From NCBI RefSeq assembly GCF_014673495.1, contig NZ_CP051006.1, positions 2,356,001 to 2,420,000 of the forward strand: a DNA stretch of 64,000 bases. The letters are read 5' to 3'. This DNA comes from Streptomyces griseofuscus (GTDB lineage: Bacteria > Actinomycetota > Actinomycetes > Streptomycetales > Streptomycetaceae). Within the stretch, counting starts at the first letter, position 1, and each line of letters begins with the position of its first letter. The position numbers and the translations under genes are program-made. Shown here piece after piece: positions 22,972 through 32,041 of this stretch. Below the pieces are notes generated by a model that was not told the DNA's origin, did no database searches, and was given only the letters and a program-made list of their open reading frames with translations.

Positions 22972-25263
22972 TCAATCGCTCAACGACAGCCGGGGTTTGG
23001 GAGTGTCCGTGCGGCCCGTCTGCGGGCGGCGGCTGCCCGCGCGGTACGGGGTGGGCCAGTGGACGCCGGGCCCCTCGTAGGACTGCTCGGCCGCGGCGTG
23101 CAGGGTCCAGTGGGGGTCATAGAGATGCGGGCGGGCCAGGGCGCACAGGTCCGTACGGCCCGCCAGGATCAGGGAGTTGACGTCATCCCAGGAGGAGATC
23201 GCGCCCACGGCGATCACCGGGATGCGCACCTCGTGACGGATCCGGTCGGCGAACGGGGTCTGGTACGAGCGGCCGAAGTCCGGCTGCTCCTCGGAGACGA
23301 CCTGACCGGTGGAGACATCGATCGCGTCGGCCCCGTGGGCGACGAAGGCGCGGGCGATCTCCACCGCGTCCTCGGCGGTCGTACCGCCCTCGGCCCAGTC
23401 GGTGGCGGAGATCCGGACCGTCATGGGGCGTTCGGCGGGCCATACCGAGCGTACGGCGTCGAAGACCTCCAGCGGGAAGCGCAGGCGCTTCTCCAGTGAG
23501 CCGCCGTACGCGTCGGTGCGGCGGTTGGTGAGGGGCGAGAGGAAGCCGGAGAGCAGATAGCCGTGGGCGCAGTGGAGTTCGAGGAGATCGAAGCCCGCGC
23601 GGGCGGCGCGCCAGGCGGCCGAGGTGAACTGCTCGCGGATGTCGGTGAGTTGGGCGCGGGAGAGTTCCCGGGGGGTCTGGCTGCCCGGGCGGTACGGCAG
23701 CGGGGAGGGGGCCACGATCGGCCAGTTGCCGGAGGGCAGCGGCTCGTCGATCCCCTCCCACATCAGCTTGGTCGAGCCCTTGCGGCCCGAGTGGCCGAGC
23801 TGGACGCCGATCGCCGTGCCCGGCGCCTGACGGTGCACGAAGTCGGTGACGCGCCGCCACGCCTCCGCCTGACGCCCGGTGTAGAGGCCGGCGCAGCCGG
23901 GGGTGATCCGGCCCTGCTCGCTCACACACACCATCTCGGTCATGACCAGGGCCGCGCCGCCGAGCGCGCGGGCGCCGAGGTGCACGAGGTGGAAGTCGCC
24001 GGGCACGCCCTCGGTGGCCGAGTACATGTCCATCGGGGAGACGACCACACGGTTGCGCAGGGTCAGGCCGCGCAGCCGGAACGGCGTGAACATCGGGGGC
24101 GTGCCGGGCGGACAGCCGAACTCGCGCTCCACGGACTCGGTGAAGCGGGCGTCGCGCAGCCGGAGATTGTCATGGGTGACGCGGCGGCTGCGGGTGAGCA
24201 GGTTGAAGGCGAACTGGCGGGACGGCTGGTCCCGGTACCGGTCCAGGTCCTCGAACCATTCCAGGCTCGCCCGCGCGGCCCGCTGGGTGGAGGCGACGAC
24301 GGGCTTGCGCTCCGCCTCGTACGCCGTCAACGCCGCCGGTACGTCCGGTTGTTCGCGCAGGCACGCGGCCAGGGCGAGCGCGTCCTCGACGGCCAGTTTG
24401 GTGCCGGAGCCGATGGAGAAGTGGGCGGTGTGGGCGGCGTCGCCGAGCAGGACCAGGTTGCCGTGCGACCAGCGGTCGTTGACCACCGTACGGAAGGTCG
24501 TCCAGGCGGAGTTGTTGGAGCGCAGGGGGCGGCCGCGCAGCGCCTCGGCGAAGATCTTGGCGCAGCGGTCGGTCGATTCGCGCGGGTCCATCTCGTCGAA
24601 TCCCGCCGCCCGCCAGACCTCTTCGCGCATCTCGATGATGACGGTGGAGGCGTCGGGTGAGAACGGGTAGCCGTGCAGTTGCAGCACGCCGTGCTCGGTC
24701 TCGGCGATCTCGAAGCGGAAGGCGTCGAAGGCGAAGTCAGCGGCGAGCCAGATGTAGCGGCAGCGGTGGCCGGTGATCCGGGGGCGGAAGACGTCGGCGC
24801 GGCTCTCCCGGGTGGCGCTGTGCACCCCGTCGGCGGCGACGACCAGGTTGTACTCGGCGATGAGCCGGTCGACGGGCGGGGCCTCGGTGCGGAACTCGAT
24901 CCGGACGCCCAGGTCCTGGCAGCGGGTGTGCAGGATCTCCAGGAGGCGGTGCCGGCCGAGGGCCGCGAAGCCGTGGCCGCCGGAGCTGTGCCGGGTGCCG
25001 CGGTGCACGATGTCGATGTCGTCCCAGCGCACGAAGTGCCGTTGCAGGGCCTCGTAGACGACCGGGTCGGCGTGTTCGATGCCGCCCAGGGTCTCGTCGG
25101 AGAGGACCACGCCGAAGCCGAAGGTCTCGTCCGGGGCGTTGCGCTCCCAGACGGTCACCTCACGGGTGGGGTCGAGGCGTTTGAGGAGGGCGGCGGCGTA
25201 AAGGCCGCCGGGGCCCCCGCCGATGATCGCGATGCGTGGGGGGTTGTTGCTCGCCGCCTGCAT
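22972..25263 (-). CDS. Two-domain flavoprotein: 2-aminobenzoyl-CoA (or salicylyl-CoA) monooxygenase/reductase
   Basis: A 763-residue fusion. Residues 1 to about 375 are a class A FAD monooxygenase (GGGPGGLYAA Rossmann motif; GDAAHTAHFSIGSGTKLAVEDA). Residues about 395-735 are an old-yellow-enzyme FMN domain (FTPFRLRGLTLRNRVVVSPM; HCAHGYLLSGFLSPLTNRR). This architecture is that of 2-aminobenzoyl-CoA monooxygenase/reductase of Azoarcus. That enzyme hydroxylates and then reduces the ring to an alicyclic enamine-ketone CoA thioester. Databases also call such proteins salicylyl-CoA 5-hydroxylase/oxidoreductase. It lies 6 bp after the hydratase gene. Confidence 0.9.
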   Translation of the reverse strand: MQAASNNPPRIAIIGGGPGGLYAAALLKRLDPTREVTVWERNAPDETFGFGVVLSDETLGGIEHADPVVYEALQRHFVRWDDIDIVHRGTRHSSGGHGFAALGRHRLLEILHTRCQDLGVRIEFRTEAPPVDRLIAEYNLVVAADGVHSATRESRADVFRPRITGHRCRYIWLAADFAFDAFRFEIAETEHGVLQLHGYPFSPDASTVIIEMREEVWRAAGFDEMDPRESTDRCAKIFAEALRGRPLRSNNSAWTTFRTVVNDRWSHGNLVLLGDAAHTAHFSIGSGTKLAVEDALALAACLREQPDVPAALTAYEAERKPVVASTQRAARASLEWFEDLDRYRDQPSRQFAFNLLTRSRRVTHDNLRLRDARFTESVEREFGCPPGTPPMFTPFRLRGLTLRNRVVVSPMDMYSATEGVPGDFHLVHLGARALGGAALVMTEMVCVSEQGRITPGCAGLYTGRQAEAWRRVTDFVHRQAPGTAIGVQLGHSGRKGSTKLMWEGIDEPLPSGNWPIVAPSPLPYRPGSQTPRELSRAQLTDIREQFTSAAWRAARAGFDLLELHCAHGYLLSGFLSPLTNRRTDAYGGSLEKRLRFPLEVFDAVRSVWPAERPMTVRISATDWAEGGTTAEDAVEIARAFVAHGADAIDVSTGQVVSEEQPDFGRSYQTPFADRIRHEVRIPVIAVGAISSWDDVNSLILAGRTDLCALARPHLYDPHWTLHAAAEQSYEGPGVHWPTPYRAGSRRPQTGRTDTPKPRLSLSD

Positions 25264-25269
25264 GAAAGC

Positions 25270-26097
25270 TCACCTTCCCTGCCACTTCGGGGGCCGCTTC
25301 GCCATGAAGGAGGCGTGGAACTCGCGGTAGTCCTCGCCGTTCATCAGTAGTGCCTGGGTCGCCGCGTCCAGTTCGACCGAGGCGGCCAGTGGCATGTCCA
25401 GCTCCGCCGTCAGCAGGGCCTTCGTCTGGGCGTGGGCCAGGGCCGGGCCGTCGGCCAGCCTGCGGGCCAGCGCGCCCGCGGCCTCGTCGGCGTGCCCCTC
25501 CTCGGTCAGTTCGCTGATCAGACCGATCCGCTCGGCCTCGGGCGCGCGGACCGGCTCGCCCAGCATCAGCAGGCGGGTGGCGTGGCCGAGGCCGACGACC
25601 CGGGGCAGCAGATAGGCCGCGCCCATGTCGCCGCCGGACAGGCCGACCCGGGTGAAGAGGAAGGCGAAGCGGGCGCTCGGGTCGGCGATCCGGAAGTCCG
25701 AGGCGAGGGCGAGGACGGCCCCGGCGCCCGCCGCGACCCCGTGGACGGCGGCGATCACCGGGAACGGGCATTCGCGGATCGCCCGTACCACCTGGCCGGT
25801 CATCCGGTTGAAGTCGAGCAGCTGGGCGGTGTCCAGGGCGAGGGTGGCGCCGATGATCTCGTCCACATCGCCGCCGGAGCAGAACCCGCGCCCCTCCCCG
25901 GCCAGCACCAGGGCGCGCACCGCGCGCTCCCGGGACAGTTCGGCCAGCAGATCGCGCAGGTCGGCGTAGGCGCCGAAGGTGAGGGCGTTGAGCTTGTCGG
26001 GGCGGGCGAGGGTGACCGTGGCGACCCCGTCGGCGATCTGGAGGCGCAGATGCTCCCAGTCGGCGGTGCGGCGGGCGGAGCCGGTGAAGGGACTCAT
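25270..26097 (-). CDS. Enoyl-CoA hydratase/isomerase
   Basis: A 275-residue crotonase-fold protein. The oxyanion-hole segments are visible (LVLAGEGRGFCSGGDVDEI and AAVHGVAAGAGAVLALASDF), with FTRVGLSGGDMGAAYLLPR forming the second catalytic region. It starts 52 bp downstream of the repeated operator at 26149-26176 and leads the operon with the monooxygenase/reductase. It probably hydrates, or opens, the unsaturated alicyclic CoA thioester, after or alongside the dehydrogenase at 17089-18222. Confidence 0.9.
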   Translation of the reverse strand: MSPFTGSARRTADWEHLRLQIADGVATVTLARPDKLNALTFGAYADLRDLLAELSRERAVRALVLAGEGRGFCSGGDVDEIIGATLALDTAQLLDFNRMTGQVVRAIRECPFPVIAAVHGVAAGAGAVLALASDFRIADPSARFAFLFTRVGLSGGDMGAAYLLPRVVGLGHATRLLMLGEPVRAPEAERIGLISELTEEGHADEAAGALARRLADGPALAHAQTKALLTAELDMPLAASVELDAATQALLMNGEDYREFHASFMAKRPPKWQGR

Positions 26098-26148
26098 GAC
26101 GTGCGGCCTCCTTGGGCGGCGGTGCCGTACGTTGCGCGGTCCTTTGAA

Positions 26149-26176
26149 GTTATCACTCGTTTGTGACTGTCGTCAC
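26149..26176 (-). promoter_or_regulatory. Second copy of the aryl-CoA module operator/promoter
   Basis: GTTATC-N9-TGACTGTCGTCAC matches 18273-18300 at every fixed position with one pyrimidine change. Read on the minus strand it gives GTGACG-16 bp-GATAAC, a plausible -35/-10 pair firing into the hydratase gene. The palindromic core TGAC-N4-GTCA sits over the -35. Two copies in front of operons of one pathway argue for control by one regulator. Confidence 0.65.
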
Positions 26177-26424
26177 GGGCACGCGACAAGCCGAGGCGTC
26201 GAAGGTGCCTTTTCGGCCGGATCACCTCAGCCGTCATGGGGTCGGCCGTCGACTGTCACCGGTCGGCTTCAGCGCCGTAACAGAGGGCCCCGGCGCGCGA
26301 GGCGGGGCGCTGGGCGGGGTAGGGCGTCCGGTACCGGGGGGAGGGCCCCGGGCGAAGCCCGCCGACTATTTCGGACGACCGGGCCCGTACCATTCCTACA
26401 GTCGAAAGCAGGACAGCCTGCTCC

Positions 26425-26877
26425 ATGAACGGACTCGCCTTGCACGAACGCTTCGCCGAATCGGCCTCCTGGCGCATGGCGCTGCCGCACACCGCCGCCG
26501 CGGTGCCGGTGGCGCGCGCCATGGTGCGTACGGCCCTTTCCGAGGTGGAGCACGCGGCCGACCGCGACACGGCGGAGCTGCTCACGGCCGAGCTGGTGGC
26601 CAACGCGGTGGAGCACACCGCGGGCCGCGGCCCGATAGAGCTGGTGGTGGAGCTGCTGCCGACCGGCTGCCAGGTCGAGGTGCACGACCCCGACCCCGCG
26701 CCGCCCGGCCAGCTGACCCGGCCGGTCATGGAGGAGCCCGATCTGTGGCAGGAGGGCGGACGCGGGCTGCTGCTGATCCGCGCCCTGAGCGCCTCCTGCG
26801 GACACCGCCCCACCCCGAGGGGCAAGGCGGTGTGGTTCACGCTTCCTGCGGTTCCCGCTCCGCGCCGGCCGCTGTGA
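26425..26877 (+). CDS. RsbW-like ATP-binding (GHKL) protein, anti-sigma type
   Basis: A 150-residue single-domain GHKL ATPase. The N-box is LLTAELVANAVEHT, the G1-like loop VHDPDP and the G2 loop EGGRGLLLIRAL. Streptomyces has dozens of such stand-alone proteins, some acting as anti-sigma factors or phosphorelay kinases. The 3' end overlaps the convergent permease gene by 41 bp. No cognate antagonist gene lies next to it. Confidence 0.85.
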   Translation: MNGLALHERFAESASWRMALPHTAAAVPVARAMVRTALSEVEHAADRDTAELLTAELVANAVEHTAGRGPIELVVELLPTGCQVEVHDPDPAPPGQLTRPVMEEPDLWQEGGRGLLLIRALSASCGHRPTPRGKAVWFTLPAVPAPRRPL

Positions 26878-28300
26878 CACCGTCCCGGTCCGCGCCGGCG
26901 GCCAGGTCGCGGGCGAGCGTGGAGTGCCGGCGCCCGTAGGCGACGTAGACGAGGAAGCCCACCGCGAGGAACAGCGCGAACTGCACCCAGGTCCGCCAGC
27001 CGGTCTCGAACATCAGATACAGGCAGAAGGCGATGCCGAGCAGCGGGACCACCGGGTAGAGCGGCACCCGGAAGCTGCGGGTCAGGCCCGGCTCGCGGCG
27101 GCGCAGGGTCATCACCGCGAGGTTCACCACGGCCATGATCGCGAGCGTGCCGATGGTGCACAGGTTCATCACCGCGTCGAGCGAGGCGAAGGCCGCCGGG
27201 ACCGCGAAGACGATCGCGACGATCAGGGTGCCGGCGACCGGCGTCGAGGTCTTCGGGGAGACCTTCTCGAAGACGCGCGGGATCAGGCCGTCCCGGGACA
27301 TCGACATCAGGATGCGCGTCTGGCCGTACATCACCGCGAGCACCACGGAGGCGATGGCGACGACCGCGCCGAAGGCGATCACGCCGCCGCCGATGGTGGA
27401 GCCGGTGACCTCGTTGACGACGTAGGACAGGGCGGCGGGGCGGCCCGCGACCTGCTTGCCGCCGATGGCGCCGATGGCCGCGAGCGCGACGGCGCAGTAC
27501 AGCAGGGTCACGATGCCCATACAGACCATGATCGCCACGGGGATGTCACGGCGGGGGTTCTTGGCCTCCTCGCCGGCGGTGGTGATCGCGTCGAAGCCGA
27601 TGTACGAGAAGAACGCGGCGGTGGTGCCCGCGCCGATGCCGCCGAGGCCGGCCGGGGAGAACGGGGTGAGGTTTCCGTGCTTGAACGCGCTGTAGCCGAT
27701 CGCGCAGAAGGCGATCAGGATCACCAGCTTGACGGCGGCCATGACGGCGGTCGCGCCGGCGCTCTCGCGCACACCGCGCACCAGCAGCACCGAGGCCATG
27801 GCGATCACCAGCACCGCCGGGAGGTTGACGATGCCGCCGTCGCCCGGACCCGCCGACAGCACGGCGGGCAGCTGCCAGCCGATGAGGCTGTGCAGCAGCT
27901 CGTTGACGTACTGGCTCCAGCCGACCGCGACGGCCGAGATGGAGATGCCGTACTCCAGCAGCAGGCACCAGCCGACCAGGAAGGCGGTGGACTCGCCGAG
28001 ACCGGCGTAGGCGAAGGAGTACGAGGAGCCGGAGACCGGGATGGCGCCGCCCAGCTCCGCGAAGGAGAAGGCGGTGAAGACGCAGGTGATCGCGGCGAGG
28101 ACGAAGGAGATGACGACGGCGGGGCCGGCCTGGGCGACGGAGTCGGAGAGGCCGACGAAGATGCCGGTGCCGACGATGGCGCCGACGCCGAAGCAGATGA
28201 GCTGGAAGAGCCCCATCGTGCGCTTCAGGCCGTGTCCCTCGCGGTCGGCGCCGGATTCGGCGACGAGCAGGTGGGGGGACTTGATGCGGGGAGCGGGCAT
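26837..28300 (-). CDS. APC-family cationic amino-acid permease
   Basis: A 487-residue protein with about 12-14 transmembrane segments and strong similarity to the CAT branch: GVGAIVGTGIFVGL in helix 1, FAELGGAIPVSGSSYSF and FFSYIGFDAITTAGEEAKNP. That branch moves Arg, Lys and ornithine in many organisms. It follows arcA and arcB on the same strand, so arginine/ornithine transport for the deiminase pathway is the natural reading. A hairpin separates it from arcB and it may have its own promoter. Confidence 0.88.
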   Translation of the reverse strand: MPAPRIKSPHLLVAESGADREGHGLKRTMGLFQLICFGVGAIVGTGIFVGLSDSVAQAGPAVVISFVLAAITCVFTAFSFAELGGAIPVSGSSYSFAYAGLGESTAFLVGWCLLLEYGISISAVAVGWSQYVNELLHSLIGWQLPAVLSAGPGDGGIVNLPAVLVIAMASVLLVRGVRESAGATAVMAAVKLVILIAFCAIGYSAFKHGNLTPFSPAGLGGIGAGTTAAFFSYIGFDAITTAGEEAKNPRRDIPVAIMVCMGIVTLLYCAVALAAIGAIGGKQVAGRPAALSYVVNEVTGSTIGGGVIAFGAVVAIASVVLAVMYGQTRILMSMSRDGLIPRVFEKVSPKTSTPVAGTLIVAIVFAVPAAFASLDAVMNLCTIGTLAIMAVVNLAVMTLRRREPGLTRSFRVPLYPVVPLLGIAFCLYLMFETGWRTWVQFALFLAVGFLVYVAYGRRHSTLARDLAAGADRDGVTAAGAEREPQEA

Positions 28301-28329
28301 TGCGGGTGGTGCTCGTTTCTGGTGGTGCG

Positions 28330-28350
28330 GGCGGCCGGGTGACGGCCGCC
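28330..28350 (-). terminator. Hairpin after arcB
   Basis: An 8-bp stem (28330-28337 with 28343-28350) with a 5-base loop lies in the 183-bp gap between arcB and the permease gene. The region around it contains further GC-rich direct repeats. It is a likely terminator or attenuator for arcA-arcB transcripts. Confidence 0.4.
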
Positions 28351-28483
28351 GGTGCGAGCGGCGGGTGCGACGGGTGGCGTCGCGGGTGCGAGCGACGGGA
28401 TGACGGTCGCGCCGGCGGCCTCGAAATGGGTGGTTCCGAAGCCGCCGATCAGGATAATCCCTGGTCGGGGACGGGAACCAGGC

Positions 28484-29494
28484 TCAGCGGCCGAGTGTGG
28501 CGACCAGCACGGCCTTGATGGTGTGCAGCCGGTTCTCGGCCTCGTCGAAGACGACGGAGTGCGCCGATTCGAACACCTCGTCGGTGACTTCCAGGGAGGT
28601 CAGGCCGTACGCCTCGTGGATCTCCTGTCCGACCTTGGTGCCGAGGTCGTGGAAGGCGGGCAGGCAGTGCAGGAACCTGACGTCCGGGTTGCCGGTGGCG
28701 CGCAGGACGTCCATGGTCACGGCGTACGGCGCGAGCGCCTTGATCCGCTCGGCCCAGACCTCCTTGGGCTCGCCCATGGAGACCCAGACGTCGGTGGCGA
28801 CGAAGTCGGCGCCCCGGACGCCCTCGGTGATGTCCTCGGTCAGGGTTACCACCGCGCCGCTGGTCCTCGCCAGCTCGCGGGCGCGGGCCACGATCCCGGG
28901 TGCGGGCCAGTACTGCTCGGGCGCGACGATCCGTACGTCCATGCCGAGCAGGGCGCCGGTGACCAGGTAGGAGTTGCCCATGTTGAAGCGGGCGTCACCG
29001 AGGTAGGCGAAGGCGATCTCCGGCAGCGGCTTGGCGCTGTGCTCGGTCATGGTGAGCACGTCGGCCAGCATCTGGGTGGGGTGCCAGTCGTCGGTGAGCC
29101 CGTTGTAGACGGGCACTCCGGCCCGGGCGGCCAGTTCCTCGACCTTGGCCTGGCTGTCACCGCGGTACTCGATGCCGTCGAACATCCGGCCGAGCACCCG
29201 GGCCGTGTCCCCCACGGACTCCTTGTGCCCGATCTGCGAGCCGGACGGGTCGAGGTACGTCGTGTGGGCGCCCTGGTCGGCGGCCGCGACCTCGAACGCG
29301 CAGCGGGTGCGCGTCGAGGTCTTCTCGAAGATCAGCGCGATATTGCGACCCCGGAGGTGCTGGACCTCGGCCCCGGCCCGCTTGGCGGCCTTCAGCTCCG
29401 CGGCCAGCTCGATCAGGCCGCGGAACTCTTCCTCGGTGAAGTCCAGCTCCTTGAGGAAGTGGCGGCCGGCGAGGGCGGTCGGGACTGTCGCCAT
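28484..29494 (-). CDS. arcB: Ornithine carbamoyltransferase (catabolic type, arcB)
   Basis: A 336-residue carbamoyltransferase with the carbamoyl-phosphate motif STRTR, HPTQ and the ornithine-binding HCLPAF loop. Location next to arginine deiminase and not among arginine biosynthesis genes points to the catabolic role: citrulline plus phosphate to ornithine plus carbamoyl phosphate. No carbamate kinase is next to it, so the fate of the carbamoyl phosphate is open. Sequence alone does not exclude an anabolic use. Confidence 0.92.
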   Translation of the reverse strand: MATVPTALAGRHFLKELDFTEEEFRGLIELAAELKAAKRAGAEVQHLRGRNIALIFEKTSTRTRCAFEVAAADQGAHTTYLDPSGSQIGHKESVGDTARVLGRMFDGIEYRGDSQAKVEELAARAGVPVYNGLTDDWHPTQMLADVLTMTEHSAKPLPEIAFAYLGDARFNMGNSYLVTGALLGMDVRIVAPEQYWPAPGIVARARELARTSGAVVTLTEDITEGVRGADFVATDVWVSMGEPKEVWAERIKALAPYAVTMDVLRATGNPDVRFLHCLPAFHDLGTKVGQEIHEAYGLTSLEVTDEVFESAHSVVFDEAENRLHTIKAVLVATLGR

Positions 29495-29538
29495 GGGGGC
29501 GCTCCAGGGATACGGGGTACGGCTCTAGGGACTCCGAA

Positions 29539-29568
29539 ATTCTATACGACCATCGGTAAGTTTATGCA
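29539..29568 (-). promoter_or_regulatory. Possible promoter with ARG-box-like half-site before arcB
   Basis: On the minus strand TGCATA (29568-29563) precedes TAGAAT (29544-29539), a good -10 hexamer, 45 bp upstream of the arcB start. TGCATA is one perfect half of the ArgR/AhrC box; the partner half is poor. This A+T-rich island stands out from its surroundings. It suggests arcB can be transcribed separately and might respond to arginine. Confidence 0.35.
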
Positions 29569-29588
29569 GCCCCCTGACGTGCGGGTTC

Positions 29589-30812
29589 TCACACAGGATC
29601 CCTTTCCACCGGACAGCTCATGCACCGGGGTCCGCCCCTGCCCCGCCCCAGCTCGCTGCCCGGGATCTCGATGACCTCGATGCCCTGCTTGCGCAGATGG
29701 GTGTTGGTGGTGGAGTTCCGTTCATAGGCGACGACGACACCGGGTTCGACGGCGAGCACATTGCAGCCGTCGTCCCACTGCTCACGCTCGGCCGCGTGCA
29801 CGTCCTGGGTGGCGGTCAGCACCCGGATCTCGCCGAGCCCGAGGGCGGCGGCGATCGCGCGGTGCATGTGCTCCGGCGGGTGGTCGGTGACCTTCAGCTC
29901 CTTCTCGCTCACGCCCGGTTCGATGGTGTACGAGCGCAGCATGCCGAGCCCGGCGTACTGGGTGAAGGTGTCGCCGTCGACCATCGTCATCACCGTGTCG
30001 AGGTGCATGAAGGCGCGCCGCTTGGGCATGTCGAGCGCGACGATCGTCCGGGCGGAGCCGGCCGCGAACAGTTTGTGCGCGAGCATCTCCACGGCCTGCG
30101 GGGTGGTGCGCTCGCTCATGCCGACGAGGACCGCGCCGTTGCCGATCACCAGGACGTCGCCGCCCTCGATGGTGGAGGGGTAGTCGGCCTGCCCCTGGGA
30201 CCAGATGTGGAACGACTCGTCGCGGAAGAGCGGATGGTGCCGGTAGATCGCCTCGAAGTGGACGGTCTCGCGCTGCCGGGCGGGCAGCCGCATGGCGTTG
30301 ATGGAGACCCCGTCATAGATCCAGGCGGAGGTGTCGCGGGTGAAGAGGTGGTTGGGCAGCGGGGCGAGCAGGAAGTCGTCCAGGTCCATCACATGGAAGC
30401 GCACGGAGGTCGGCTCCGCGTGCGCCGCCAGGAACTCCCGCTTGGTCATGCCGCCGACGAGGGCCTCGGCCAGCTCGCGGGCGGGCAGGTTCTCGAACGC
30501 GGCGCGCAGATGGGAGGTGGCGAGGGGGCCGTACTCCCGCTCGTCGAAGACGCGGTCCAGGACCAGGGTGCGGGCCTCGGGCAGCTCCAGGGCCTCGACC
30601 AGCAGATCGCCGAAGAGGTGGACGGCGACGCCCCGGTCGCGCAGTACGTCGGCGAACCCGTCGTGTTCGGCGCGGGCCCGGCGCACCCACAGGACGTCGT
30701 CGAAGAGGAGGGCGTCCTTGTTGCTGGGGGTGAGCCTTTTGAGCTCAAGATCGGGCCGGTGGAGGATGACGCGGCGCAGCCGCCCGGCCTCGGAGTCGAC
30801 GTGGAATCCCAT
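29589..30812 (-). CDS. arcA: Arginine deiminase
   Basis: A 407-residue deiminase converting arginine to citrulline and ammonia. Seen are the N-terminal [20 protein letters not shown], the [12 protein letters not shown] and EGGDVLVIG segments, the catalytic-His region [13 protein letters not shown] and the catalytic Cys near the end ([11 protein letters not shown]). I chose ATG 30812, the usual family start after AGGATGG; longer upstream starts would add a non-family leader. It precedes arcB and a cationic amino-acid permease. Confidence 0.93.
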   Translation of the reverse strand: MGFHVDSEAGRLRRVILHRPDLELKRLTPSNKDALLFDDVLWVRRARAEHDGFADVLRDRGVAVHLFGDLLVEALELPEARTLVLDRVFDEREYGPLATSHLRAAFENLPARELAEALVGGMTKREFLAAHAEPTSVRFHVMDLDDFLLAPLPNHLFTRDTSAWIYDGVSINAMRLPARQRETVHFEAIYRHHPLFRDESFHIWSQGQADYPSTIEGGDVLVIGNGAVLVGMSERTTPQAVEMLAHKLFAAGSARTIVALDMPKRRAFMHLDTVMTMVDGDTFTQYAGLGMLRSYTIEPGVSEKELKVTDHPPEHMHRAIAAALGLGEIRVLTATQDVHAAEREQWDDGCNVLAVEPGVVVAYERNSTTNTHLRKQGIEVIEIPGSELGRGRGGPRCMSCPVERDPV

Positions 30813-30934
30813 GTGACCATCCTGACCATCGAGGACCGGATTCACCCGCCTGTCGGCCATTTCGGAGCGCTCTTGTTGCGACTTCAGTTCGATCACCCGG
30901 CCTCCGGTCGTACGGCTCGATGGTTTTCGTCTAC

Positions 30935-30964
30935 TTGACGACAATAGGGCCCTCCGCTTATCGT
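30935..30964 (+). promoter_or_regulatory. Housekeeping-type promoter for the SPFH operon
   Basis: TTGACG (30935-30940), an 18-bp spacer and TATCGT (30959-30964) form a good sigma-70/HrdB-like promoter. It lies 30 bp before the SPFH-protein ATG, in the divergent gap with arcA. Confidence 0.65.
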
Positions 30965-30994
30965 CTCAGCGACGAAAAGAAGCGAGGGGAACCC

Positions 30995-32041
30995 ATGGCC
31001 GACATCACCCGGCGTCTCGGCTGGCGCCATCTGCGGGGCACGCCGACGGCGCACATCCGCCACCACCGCTCCGGGCAGTTGGTGCACGACGGCCCCGGAC
31101 TCAGCTTCTGGTTCCGCTCGTTGACGGCGGCGCTGTCCGAAATACCGGTGGACGACCGCGAGCTGGCGATGACCTTCCACGCCCGTACGGCCGACTTCCA
31201 GGACGTGACGGTGCAGGCGACGGTCACCTACCGCATCGGCGACCCGGCGCTCGCCGCCGCCCGGCTCGACTTCTCGGTCGACCCGGACACCGGCGCCTGG
31301 CGGGGCACGCCGCTGGAGCAACTGGCCAACCTGCTCACGGAGACGGCGCAGGAGCACGCCCTGGACGTGCTGGCCCGCACCCCGCTGTCGGCCGCGCTGA
31401 CCGACGGGGTGAGCACGGTGCGCGAGCGGCTCGCGGCCGGGCTCGCCGCGCAGCCCCGGCTGCCGGACACCGGGATCGAGGTGGTCGCGGTGCGCGTGGT
31501 GGCGGTGCGTCCGGAGCCCGAGGTCGAACGGGCGCTGCGCACCCCCGCGCGGGAGCAGATCCAGCAGGAGGCGGACCGGGCGACGTACGAGCGGCGGGCG
31601 GTGGCCGTCGAACGGGAGCGCGCCATCGCCGAGAACGAGCTGGCCAGCCGCATCGAACTCGCGCGGCGCGAGGAGCAGTTGGTGGAGCAGCGCGGCACCA
31701 ACGCACGGCGCGAGGCGGAGGAGCAGGCGGCCGCGGACGCGGTACGGGCGGACGCCGAGGCGGCGCGCACGGTACGGCTCGCGCAGGCGGAGGCGGACAA
31801 GGTGGTACGGCTGGCGCGCGCGGCGGCGGAGCAGGAGCGCGAGGTGGGCGAGGCGCGGGCGCAGGCGCGGGCGTCCTGGCTGCGGGTGCACGCCGAGGCG
31901 GACGTGGCGACACTGCACGCGCTGGCGGCGATGCGGGTGGCGGAGAACCTGCCGGACATCGAGAGCGTGACGATCTCGCCGGATGTGCTGACGGGGCTGC
32001 TGGCGAAGCTCGGTGGGGCGGGCTCCGGGGCCGGGGCGTGA
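30995..32041 (+). CDS. SPFH-domain (band 7/prohibitin-like) protein
   Basis: A 348-residue protein. An N-terminal SPFH domain (about 20-180; LTAALSEIPVDDRELAMTF, VTVQATVTYRI) is followed by a long charged Ala/Glu/Arg coiled coil (about 190-310) and a short C-terminal domain ending in a Gly-rich tail. There is no obvious transmembrane helix, so it would associate with membrane or assemble through the coiled coil. SPFH proteins scaffold membrane microdomains or proteases. Its stop overlaps the GTG of the next gene. GAGGGG precedes the ATG at 30995. Confidence 0.85.
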   Translation: MADITRRLGWRHLRGTPTAHIRHHRSGQLVHDGPGLSFWFRSLTAALSEIPVDDRELAMTFHARTADFQDVTVQATVTYRIGDPALAAARLDFSVDPDTGAWRGTPLEQLANLLTETAQEHALDVLARTPLSAALTDGVSTVRERLAAGLAAQPRLPDTGIEVVAVRVVAVRPEPEVERALRTPAREQIQQEADRATYERRAVAVERERAIAENELASRIELARREEQLVEQRGTNARREAEEQAAADAVRADAEAARTVRLAQAEADKVVRLARAAAEQEREVGEARAQARASWLRVHAEADVATLHALAAMRVAENLPDIESVTISPDVLTGLLAKLGGAGSGAGA

